Source: JAIVGV01 sp035295985
GTDB lineage: Bacteria > Acidobacteriota > Blastocatellia > Pyrinomonadales > Pyrinomonadaceae
NCBI GenBank assembly: GCA_035295985.1
Contig: DATHBT010000295.1
Span: 1-30,274, forward strand
Reading direction: 5' to 3'
Length of the DNA: 30,274 bases
The position numbers and the translations under genes are program-made. The notes beneath the pieces are model-generated. The model was not told where the DNA came from. It saw only the letters and a list, made by a program, of their open reading frames with translations, and did not search any database. Numbering within the stretch: position 1 is the stretch's first letter; each line of letters opens with the position of its first letter. Positions 15,692 through 23,030 of this stretch are shown here, piece by piece.

Positions 15692-18600
15692 CTAGAAGTT
15701 GTACTTGAGCGCGAACTGCACGCGGCGCATCGGCGTGACGATGTCAGTCGATTCGCCGAAGCCGGGGGCTTCGAGGAAGCGGACGGGGATGCCGTAGTTG
15801 GCGCGGTTCGTCAGGTTGAAGATGTCCGCGCGCAGGCTGATGGACTGCGCCTCGGCGAAGAGGAAGTTTTTGACGACGGCCAGGTCGGTCGAGAAGAAGT
15901 TCGAGGCGCGGAAGGTGTTGCGGCCGACCGCGCCGTTGCGGCCGATGGGCGCGACGAGCTGGCGCGGATCGGCCGTCAACACGTAGGGCCGGCGGCGGTC
16001 GCCTGTCGCCACGATCCCTGCGGTGTTATCGAGGCGGTCGGTCAGGTTGCCGTCGAGGTTTACGTCGAAGAGTGAGTTGATCGTGAAGGGCTGGCCCGTG
16101 TTGAAGCTGCCCTTGCCGGCGATCTGGACGCCGCCGAAGAGGAGGCGCGTCAGCGGCGAGCGGTCGGCGAAGCGCGGGAGGTCGTAGATGAAGTGGTAGC
16201 TCAGGCGGTGGCGCACGTCGAAGTTGGCGAAGCCGCGCTCGCCGTCCAGGTCGAAGCTGTCCTGCGGCAGGCTCGACGCGCCGGCCAGGTCGAACACGTC
16301 CGACACGTCGTCAATCGCCTTGCCGTAGGTGTACGAGAGCTGGCCCTGGAAGCGTCGGCCGAGGCGCGTGCGCGCCTGCGCCTGGATCGAGTTGTACCAG
16401 GAGCGCGCCGAGGTCTCGAACTGGAAGACCGCGCCCGCGGACGGGACGGGACGGCCGCCGACGAATCGCTCGTTCGCCGGCCGCGAGCCGGGCGCGAGCG
16501 TCAGGCCGAAGAAGGCCGGCTCTAAGACGACGCCCTGCCCGCTCAGTCCGGGCGCGGGCGCGATGCCGGCGAGGACGACGAAGGTGTTGGGGCCGAGGTT
16601 CGGCGTGGTGAAGCGCAGCAGGTTGCGTCCGCGCGTGCCGACGTAGGCGACCGACAGGGCGAGGCTCGGGCCGAACTGCTGCTCGAACGAGGCCGAGTAG
16701 TGGTCGGCAGAGGGCGTCTCCAACTCCTGCGCGGGGAGCGTCGCGCCGAAGCCGCTCGTCTGCGGGGCGAAGCCGCCGCCGCGGACGATCTCGTTGACGA
16801 GGCGGACGAACTCCGAGAAAGGGAGGTTCGGGTTGAGCTGGTTGAGCGTCCCGGGCTGGACGAGGCGGACGGCCCCGGCCGTGCGTGGGTCACTCAGGTT
16901 CGGGATCGGGTTGGCCGGCAGCAGCAGCTCGAACTGGCAGCGCGTCAGCAGAAACTCGGGGCATCGCTGGCGGAACCGATCCGTCCCCGGAATCTGCTCG
17001 AAGCCGGTCAGGTTCGCGCCGCCGCCGCCGAAGTTGATCGTCAAATAATCCGGATAGACGTTGCGCGACTGGCTGACGACCGCGCCCAGGATTTGATCGT
17101 AGAAGCGGCCGTAGCCGGCGCGGAAGACCGACGCGCGGTCGCCGCGGCCGAAGAGATCGGGCGAGTAGGCGACGGAGACGCGCGGCGCGAAGTTGTTGCG
17201 GTCGGGCGAGAAGATCTGATCGCGCCCGCCGATGAAGCGTTGCAGGCCGGGCACGAAACGCAGGAGCGGATCGGAGAAGCTGCGCTCGATGCGGTTGTTC
17301 ACCTCGCGCGGCGGCGTGTTGTACTCGTAGCGCAGGCCCGCCGAGACGAGCAGGTTCTGGCGGACGCGCCAGGTGTCCTGCCCGTAGAAGTTCAACTGGT
17401 AGTAGCGAAGGCCGATGGCCTGCTCGCCGTTGAGAGCGAGGGTCTGGAAGACGCCGGTCGGCGCGGAGGCCGCGGCCAGCGTTTCGGGGCGGACGAAGTC
17501 GCCCGTGAACTGGAGCGTCTCGGGGTCGAGTTCGGCCGCGCCCGCGAAGGTGATCAGCGGGCGCGAATTTCTCGGCAGTTGCGAGTTGAGTTCCGAGCGG
17601 CGCAGGTCGGCCCCGAAGACCCAGGTGTGGCTGCCCGCGTGGAGCGTAAGCTCGTCGGCAACTTGGTAGGTGTTGTTGACGCGGCGCTGCGGGAAGTTGA
17701 ACACGTCCACGCCGACGGGGCTGAAGCCCGCGATGTTGATCTGGCCGACCGCGCCGAGGCGGTTGACCAGCCCCGTGGGGCCGAGGCGCAGGGAGTTCTG
17801 CGTCGTCTGGCCCGGCGTGGCGAGGTAGAGGATGGCGCCGTTGTTCGGGCCGAAGCGGACGGGATCGATGACGCGCGGCGCGGTGAAGTTTTCGAGCAGC
17901 GGGGCGTTTAAGAGGAACGGTTCGCCGGGCAGGATCGTGTTCGGCAGTTGGAACGTCTGATCGCGCAGCTCCTCGAAGAAGAGGCGCGTGCGGCCGTAGG
18001 AGAGGCGCACCTGGTTGAAGATCTGCTTCGTCGAGTCGGGGCCGGACAGCTCGCTGTTGAAGAAGAAGGAGTTGTTCTGCGTACGCACCTGAGCGCGAAG
18101 CGACGAGAAGAGCGCGCCGCCGACGACGGGAATGTCGCGCCGGTCGTCCGTGAAGTTGTAGCGGTTCGTGAGCGAGTGCTGGCGGCCGAGCGCGCGGAAG
18201 TTAGCGTCTATCTTGCCGGAAGCAATTTTGCCCTTCGCGCCGTTCGGGAGAATCTGCGTGAAGGTATTCGCGCCGTACACGCCGCGCGGGTTGTTGGGGA
18301 ACGGGAAGAGGCTGAAGATTGCGTCGCCGCCCGACGACGTTGGGACGAACTGCAAGGGCTGGCGCTCGCCGTTCGGCAGGCGCTGGAAGGGGACTTCAAA
18401 GAGTCCGGTCTCGCCGCTCGCGAACGCGCCGCGCTGCCCGACGCGCGGCACGGCGAAGCTCTCCTCGCGCGTCGCGTTCTGCACGTACCCCTCGGCCGAG
18501 ACGAAGTAGAAGAGGCGCGCCCCGCCGCCGCGCCCTTCGGGTTGGAGCGGGCCGCCGAAGGCGAGGCCGAACTGGCCGAGCGTGAAAGAGTCCTCGCCGC

Positions 18601-19744
18601 CGCTCTGGTTCGTGACGGTGAGCGGGCGCGGGTTGACGGGGTTGAACTGTAGGGTCAGCGGATCGATCCGTATGTCGTCGGCCACGATCACGGGCAAGCC
18701 GCCAACGCCCCTAAGCGCCACGGTCGCGTTGCCGTTGGCGGTGTCGAATGGGTTGCGTGCGTTCAGGCGCGAGGAGTTAAAGAATCCGTAAACCGATCCG
18801 TGCGTGCTCGACCCGCCCGACTTCGACACGGCGTTGACCTGCGCCCCGATGTTGCGGCCGAACTGAGCGGGCGCGAGCAGCGTGATCGCCTGGTACTCCC
18901 TCACCGACTCGATGGGCTGCGAGTTCAGGGCGACGAAGCCCTGCCGGCGCACGCCGATGTCCTCGTCGTTGTTGTCACTGCCGTCCACGGTGAAGTTGTT
19001 GCCGCGAGAGCGCAGGCCGTTGACGGCGAACTGGCCGGCGCTGCCGACGCCCGCGCCGACGCCCGGCCCCGCGACCGAGCCGAGCGTCTGCGGCGGCGGG
19101 GCGACGCCGGGGAGCAGTAAGGCGAGTTCGTCGAAGGTGCGCGTAAACGTCGAGGAGCCGAGGGGCAGCAACGACACCTCCTCCTCCGTGAACGATCCGC
19201 CCTGCCGCGCGTCGGTCGTCGAGCGGCGCGCGCGCACGTCTGTCTCTTCCTGCGTGACGACGCTCACGGAGGCGGGGGTCGCCGGCGTCGCGGCCGCTCC
19301 CGGCGCCGGGGACGCGGCGGGGGTGGCCGTAGTTGAAGGCGTCGGCGTTGCTGCTACGGCCGGCAGCGGGTCGAGCGTGACGGGGACGGGGATCGCCTCG
19401 TTGGCCTTGGCGATGAAGAGGCGCTGCGAGACCTCCTTCGTCTGGAAGCCTGGGGCGGAGACGCGGATCGTGTAGAGGCCGGGTTGCAGCAGCCCCTGAT
19501 ACCAGCGGCCGAGCGAGTCGGAGGTCTTCGCGTAGGTCTGGCCCGTCTCGCGGTGGACGACCTCGACCGCCGCGCCCGCCACCGGATCGCCCGTGTCGCT
19601 GCTCGTCACCGTGCCCTGGAAAGCGCCCGTGACGGTGTCCTGCGCGGACGCGCCGGGCAGGCCGGCGAAGATGAATGTGAGGGTCAGCGCGACCGCGAGC
19701 GCGGCACGCCACTGGCCGGCTGGTGCGGGGTGTTCGAGAGTCAT
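15692..19744 (-). CDS. Oar-like TonB-dependent outer-membrane receptor with carboxypeptidase-regulatory domain
   Basis: The 1350-residue protein starts at ATG 19744 with AGAGGA four bases upstream. It has a signal peptide ending near GASAQD, then a carboxypeptidase-regulatory-like domain (about 38-115, GAFQGTVTSSDTGDPVAGAAVEV), a Pro/Thr/Ala-rich linker, a plug-like region (about 170-310, NNFTVDGSDNNDEDIG) and a long beta-barrel ending in Phe (FALKYNF), the usual outer-membrane insertion signal. Such Oar-type receptors are highly expanded in Acidobacteria and are thought to import or bind polymers; the substrate cannot be told from sequence and no binding-lipoprotein or ExbBD gene is adjacent. 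It converges on the WD40-caspase gene across the inverted-repeat element. Confidence 0.93.
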   Translation of the reverse strand: MTLEHPAPAGQWRAALAVALTLTFIFAGLPGASAQDTVTGAFQGTVTSSDTGDPVAGAAVEVVHRETGQTYAKTSDSLGRWYQGLLQPGLYTIRVSAPGFQTKEVSQRLFIAKANEAIPVPVTLDPLPAVAATPTPSTTATPAASPAPGAAATPATPASVSVVTQEETDVRARRSTTDARQGGSFTEEEVSLLPLGSSTFTRTFDELALLLPGVAPPPQTLGSVAGPGVGAGVGSAGQFAVNGLRSRGNNFTVDGSDNNDEDIGVRRQGFVALNSQPIESVREYQAITLLAPAQFGRNIGAQVNAVSKSGGSSTHGSVYGFFNSSRLNARNPFDTANGNATVALRGVGGLPVIVADDIRIDPLTLQFNPVNPRPLTVTNQSGGEDSFTLGQFGLAFGGPLQPEGRGGGARLFYFVSAEGYVQNATREESFAVPRVGQRGAFASGETGLFEVPFQRLPNGERQPLQFVPTSSGGDAIFSLFPFPNNPRGVYGANTFTQILPNGAKGKIASGKIDANFRALGRQHSLTNRYNFTDDRRDIPVVGGALFSSLRAQVRTQNNSFFFNSELSGPDSTKQIFNQVRLSYGRTRLFFEELRDQTFQLPNTILPGEPFLLNAPLLENFTAPRVIDPVRFGPNNGAILYLATPGQTTQNSLRLGPTGLVNRLGAVGQINIAGFSPVGVDVFNFPQRRVNNTYQVADELTLHAGSHTWVFGADLRRSELNSQLPRNSRPLITFAGAAELDPETLQFTGDFVRPETLAAASAPTGVFQTLALNGEQAIGLRYYQLNFYGQDTWRVRQNLLVSAGLRYEYNTPPREVNNRIERSFSDPLLRFVPGLQRFIGGRDQIFSPDRNNFAPRVSVAYSPDLFGRGDRASVFRAGYGRFYDQILGAVVSQSRNVYPDYLTINFGGGGANLTGFEQIPGTDRFRQRCPEFLLTRCQFELLLPANPIPNLSDPRTAGAVRLVQPGTLNQLNPNLPFSEFVRLVNEIVRGGGFAPQTSGFGATLPAQELETPSADHYSASFEQQFGPSLALSVAYVGTRGRNLLRFTTPNLGPNTFVVLAGIAPAPGLSGQGVVLEPAFFGLTLAPGSRPANERFVGGRPVPSAGAVFQFETSARSWYNSIQAQARTRLGRRFQGQLSYTYGKAIDDVSDVFDLAGASSLPQDSFDLDGERGFANFDVRHRLSYHFIYDLPRFADRSPLTRLLFGGVQIAGKGSFNTGQPFTINSLFDVNLDGNLTDRLDNTAGIVATGDRRRPYVLTADPRQLVAPIGRNGAVGRNTFRASNFFSTDLAVVKNFLFAEAQSISLRADIFNLTNRANYGIPVRFLEAPGFGESTDIVTPMRRVQFALKYNF

Positions 19745-19909
19745 GTGTTCCTCTGTTTCGGGAGCCGGTGCGTTCGGACTGAGAATTCGGAGGCCAGCCC
19801 TGCGGGTTAAAGCGGCGGCGTGCGGCCGCGTCAGGCGAATTTCGACGGCGGGCGACGAACGGCCCGGGCTTCGGGAGCAGAAAACCTCGGGGCCGCCCAG
19901 CTACGGGCG

Positions 19910-19938
19910 AACTTATGGCATTGCGTGACTCTCGTCAA
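19910..19938 (-). promoter_or_regulatory. Sigma70-like promoter of the Oar-like receptor gene
   Basis: Read on the minus strand, TTGACG (19938-19933) and TAAGTT (19915-19910) are separated by exactly 17 bases. The transcript would start near 19903, giving a leader of about 160 bases that is not obviously coding. Confidence 0.6.
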
Positions 19939-19965
19939 GCTGTTCCGCGCCGCCGTCTTTAAAGC

Positions 19966-19994
19966 TTCACATCGCGCCAGACTTTCTATATGAT
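19966..19994 (+). promoter_or_regulatory. Strong sigma70-like promoter facing histidine kinase 2
   Basis: TTCACA (19966-19971, 5 of 6) and TATGAT (19989-19994, 5 of 6) are separated by exactly 17 bases, the best promoter match in the window. It diverges from the receptor promoter, with the two -35 boxes 27 bases apart. The nearest plus-strand coding start is about 360 bases downstream. Confidence 0.6.
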
Positions 19995-20364
19995 TCGTCG
20001 CCGCCGGTTCGGCAATGAGTTGATCCTGAATTCCCGTGGCCGCGGCGAGAGTCGCCGGGTGTCTCGATCAATGTAGGACGCGGCAGACTCCACCCCGGTC
20101 GCCAGCGCTTCCACCCCGACGTGGCCCGTAGCTGAGTACCACACCAATCACGCCGCGCCCTGCGGTATGCGGTATCGGGCACGCTACAGAATCTTCGACC
20201 GGGCCTCGCCGGCTCACGGCGCTCTGCCCTTAACAGTCCGCCGCAGCCTTGGCGGGCCGAAGGCCACGCGCGCTCAGTTCGAAAGTCACACGCTTAACAG
20301 ATTCTGGCCGTAGCCTTCTTGGAACGTCCCGCGACCGTCTCGCCGGAGAAAGGGCTTTACGGGA
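19995..20364. other. Non-coding stretch: long leader or unannotated small RNA
   Basis: No plus-strand frame reads convincingly. The short minus-strand frame 19967-20182 has no ribosome binding site and shows no protein-like pattern. Small repeats occur: CTTAACAG at 20229-20236 and 20293-20300, GCGGTAT twice in tandem near 20163, and GTCTCGCCGG at 20337-20346 and 20367-20376. A T-run terminator is absent, so a free-standing small RNA would need another end signal. Confidence 0.4.
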
Positions 20365-21525
20365 TTGTCTCGCCGGCAACCACACGCAGCGACCGTGCTC
20401 GTCGTGGACGACACGCCCGACCGCCTGGAGCTGCTGAGCCTGATCGTGCGGCAGTTCGGCCACAGCGTGCTCACGGCGCGCGACGGGAGGGAGGGCTACG
20501 ACGCGGCGAAGGCGGCCCGCCCCGACCTCATCATCAGCGACGTCTCGATGCCGCGGGTTGACGGGGTGGAGTTCTGCAAACTCGTCAGGTCCGACGCCGA
20601 TCTACAGTCCACGCCCATCCTCCTCGTCAGCGCCCTCAGGGTGGACTCCGACAGCGCGGTGAACGGCATCAGGGCCGGGGCCGACGACTACATCGAAGCC
20701 CCCTACGATCCCGCGCGGCTGGCGGCCAAGGTCGAGCGACTCATCGAGCGCGGACGGGTCGAGGAGGAGATACGCCGCCTCAACGCGGCGCTCGAGCGGA
20801 GGGCGGCGGAGAGGACTTCGCAGCTCGCCGAGGCCAACGCCGAGCTGGAAGCCTTCAACTACATGGTCTCCCACGACCTGAGGGAGCCGCTCCGGCTGAT
20901 CCGCAGTTTCGCGGAGAAGCTGAAACAGCGCGCCGCGCTCGACGAGACGGGCCTGGGCTACCTGGAGGTGATCACGGGGACACTCGATCAGGCGGTCAGG
21001 ATGATCGACGACCTCCTGGCGTTCTCCCGCCTGGGCCGCGGCGACCTGAAATGCGCCTCGGTGGACATGGGCCGCCTGGTGGAAGAGGTGCGGAAGGGGT
21101 TGGAGGCCGGCTGGCCCGAAGGCCGGGCGGTAGAGTGGGAGACGGGGCGGCTCCCGGAAGTTCAGGGCGACGCCTCGCTGCTGCGGCTCGTGTGGCGGAA
21201 CCTCCTCTCGAACGCCGTGAAGTACACGCGAAAGAACCCCGCGCCGCGCGTCCGCGTGGGGAGCGCCGAGGGCGAGGGGGAGACGATCTTCTTCGTGGAG
21301 GATAACGGCGTCGGGTTCGACATGCGCGAGGCCGGCAAGCTCTTCGGTGTCTTCAGCCGCCTGCACTCGCCCGCGGAGTTCGAGGGGACTGGCGTGGGCC
21401 TCGCCAGCGTGCGGCGGGTCGTCGCGCGGCACGGCGGGCGCACGTGGGCCGAGGGGAAGGGGGGGGAGGGGGCCACCTTCTACTTTTCAATCCCGCGCCC
21501 CTCCGCGCCGCCGTCCCACGAGTAG
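20365..21525 (+). CDS. Soluble histidine kinase with N-terminal receiver domain
   Basis: The 386-residue protein has a receiver domain (VLVVDD with D15/D16, phosphoacceptor D59 in LIISDVSMP, S89), a coiled-coil linker (about 128-155), a HisKA domain with His170 in VSHDLREPLRLI, and an ATPase domain with NLLSNAVKY, EDNGVGFDM and GTGVGLASV. The receiver lacks its conserved Lys: the usual KP is AP (A112, DYIEAPYDP), so phosphorylation signalling may be altered. No membrane segment is seen, so it senses an intracellular cue or relays phosphate. TTG 20365 is the likely start (AGGG ten bases upstream, in-frame stop at 20311); GTG 20395 is an alternative. The response regulator follows 36 bases later, a probable operon and cognate pair. 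Confidence 0.9.
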   Translation: MSRRQPHAATVLVVDDTPDRLELLSLIVRQFGHSVLTARDGREGYDAAKAARPDLIISDVSMPRVDGVEFCKLVRSDADLQSTPILLVSALRVDSDSAVNGIRAGADDYIEAPYDPARLAAKVERLIERGRVEEEIRRLNAALERRAAERTSQLAEANAELEAFNYMVSHDLREPLRLIRSFAEKLKQRAALDETGLGYLEVITGTLDQAVRMIDDLLAFSRLGRGDLKCASVDMGRLVEEVRKGLEAGWPEGRAVEWETGRLPEVQGDASLLRLVWRNLLSNAVKYTRKNPAPRVRVGSAEGEGETIFFVEDNGVGFDMREAGKLFGVFSRLHSPAEFEGTGVGLASVRRVVARHGGRTWAEGKGGEGATFYFSIPRPSAPPSHE

Positions 21526-21561
21526 GACTTGAGGCTGACGCCGATTGACGAGCGCACCGCT

Positions 21562-22260
21562 ATGACAACACAGTCCCCCAGCCCGGTCAGGGTGTACGTC
21601 GTGGACGATCACGCGATCATGCGCCGGGGCGTTAAAGACGTGCTCAGGGAGTGCGAGGGCATGGAGTGCGTCGGGGAGGCTGGGGAGCGCGACGCGGCCC
21701 TGGCCGGCGCCGCCGAAACTCGGCCGGACGTGATCCTGCTCGACCTCGACCTGGGGAACGTCTCGGGCATCGATCTGATACCCGAACTGCGGAAGGCTTC
21801 ACCCGCGTCCCGCGTCCTGATCCTGACGGGCCTCTCAAGCGAGGCGGTACACCTCAAGGCGTTCCGCGCCGGGGCACGCGGGCTGGTGCTCAAGGGGAAG
21901 GCCGAGGAGGAACTAGCGCCGGCCATCAGGAAGGTGATCGCGGACAGGCTGTGGATCGATCCGGCGCTCGTCGAGAGCCTGCTGGACGAGGGGGCCGACG
22001 CCGCGACGGGCTGGGAGAGTGATCCGGAGGCGACCCGGATCAAGACGCTGAAGCCGAGGGAGATGGAGATCATCTCTCTGATCGGCGAAGAGGGACTGAG
22101 CAACGCCAGGATCGCCGAGCGGCTGTTCATCGCAGAGGGGACGGTTAAGCAGCACCTGAATAACATCTTCGAGAAGCTGGGCGTGACGGATCGCTTCGCG
22201 CTGATCATGTACGCCTACAGGCACGGCCTCGCCCGCCCGCCGATCCAGAAACTTTCGTAA
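21562..22260 (+). CDS. NarL/FixJ-type response regulator, paralogue of the one at 5692
   Basis: The 232-residue protein has a receiver domain (VYVVDDHAIM, phosphoacceptor D61 in VILLDLDLG, ILTG, Lys in GLVLKGK) and a LuxR-type helix-turn-helix (LKPREMEIISLIGE, NARIAERLFIAEGTVKQHL). ATG 21562 is preferred to TTG 21529, although neither has a strong ribosome binding site. It aligns along its whole length with the first regulator, including the DPEATRI linker and AYRHGLARP end, so the two arose by duplication. Its kinase partner upstream is of a different architecture. The target may include the PilZ-like gene 268 bases downstream. Confidence 0.93.
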   Translation: MTTQSPSPVRVYVVDDHAIMRRGVKDVLRECEGMECVGEAGERDAALAGAAETRPDVILLDLDLGNVSGIDLIPELRKASPASRVLILTGLSSEAVHLKAFRAGARGLVLKGKAEEELAPAIRKVIADRLWIDPALVESLLDEGADAATGWESDPEATRIKTLKPREMEIISLIGEEGLSNARIAERLFIAEGTVKQHLNNIFEKLGVTDRFALIMYAYRHGLARPPIQKLS

Positions 22261-22382
22261 ACTGCCGCCGGCCCGGCCCGACGACCGACACGCCGCCGCC
22301 CTCACAGCGAATCTGCCCGGCCGGCTCCCGCGCGGCCACGTAAGCGCCCAAACCCCCGAAAATCAAGTCCCGCCCCGAAAAA

Positions 22383-22412
22383 TATAACCAAAGTTATAGA
22401 AGGAATATAACC
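22383..22412. promoter_or_regulatory. A/T-rich 7-2-7 near-palindrome plus a third half-site
   Basis: TATAACC-AA-AGTTATA (22383-22398) is a near-perfect 7-2-7 inverted repeat (six of seven positions), and TATAACC is repeated at 22406-22412, 23 bases from the first copy. It is the only A/T-rich island of the otherwise GC-rich 267-base gap and lies about 116 bases before PilZ-like gene 2. NarL-family regulators often bind such heptamer pairs, making the adjacent regulator a candidate. TATAAC itself could be a -10 element; no clear -35 is visible. Confidence 0.4.
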
Positions 22413-22527
22413 GGTGGCAGATGTGCCGCCGCGCCCGAACGTCTATGCTGCCTCGCTTCCCTGAAGGGGAGGTGGGCCCCCCCGCGGGTAGTGCCCGGCC
22501 CGACACGTAAAGGAGACCTCTGGGCAG

Positions 22528-22893
22528 ATGCAGACACAAGGCAGCGCGACCGCGGACAAACTCTTCTGGCACGGCGACACACCCTGCCCCGGCGCGGACG
22601 AGCAGATCTACGACCCGTTCCGCGCGACCGTCAGGTGCAAGGGCGCCGACGGCAGGAGGCACTCGGTCGAGACCGTCCTCGACAGCTTCAGCCGGCGGGG
22701 CCTGTGCGTCCGCCTCTCGCGGGAGATGAAGGAGGGCGAACGGCTCTTCGCCGTCGTCTCGCTCTCCGACCAGAAGGACGGGGAGGTCGCGCCGCCCAGG
22801 GTCGCGGTGCTCGGCACCGTCCTCCGCGTCGAGAAGCGACCGAGCCGGGCTTACGGCCTGGCGGTGAAGATCACCCGCTACAGGCTGCTGTAG
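22528..22893 (+). CDS. Small PilZ-like domain protein (module 2)
   Basis: The 121-residue protein starts at ATG 22528 with AAAGGAG (22509-22515) 12 bases upstream. The barrel region runs from DPFRATVRCKGADGRRHSV through SFSRRGLCVRLSREMKEGERLFAVV to VLGTVLRVEKRPSRAYGLAVKI. It keeps the SxxG part of the (D/N)xSxxG motif (SRRG) but not a standard preceding Asp/Asn position or RxxxR, so cyclic di-GMP binding is doubtful. It resembles the protein at 6688-7056 in length, domain position and the GTVL...V closing strand. Placed after a kinase/regulator pair, as is its relative, it is probably linked to that signalling pathway; its target is unknown. Confidence 0.75.
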   Translation: MQTQGSATADKLFWHGDTPCPGADEQIYDPFRATVRCKGADGRRHSVETVLDSFSRRGLCVRLSREMKEGERLFAVVSLSDQKDGEVAPPRVAVLGTVLRVEKRPSRAYGLAVKITRYRLL

Positions 22894-23030
22894 TCGCCGG
22901 CCGCGCGGGAACGCCGCCCGCCGCTTAGCCGCGCCATTTTTTAGTGCAGAACTTTTATAGCGCCGAAATTCCCGCGGCCTCGACGCCTTATGTTGCCGTG
23001 AAGAACTTGACTCAGACAGGTGTTAACTAA
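22894..23030. other. Short intergenic gap before the giant gene
   Basis: It holds a TTTTTT run at 22937-22942 after GC-rich sequence, a possible weak terminator without a clean stem. An in-frame TAA at 23028-23030 directly precedes ATG 23031. I see no promoter with a good -35/-10 pair. Confidence 0.4.

Noticed and set aside
19967..20182. 71-codon minus-strand frame in the divergent intergenic region
   Set aside because: No ribosome binding site, no hydrophobic or domain pattern, and composition unlike the real genes here.
11830..20364. A defence island around the caspase gene
   Set aside because: Neighbours are a small exported protein, a repeat element and an outer-membrane receptor; no nuclease, toxin, helicase, integrase or other defence gene is present.
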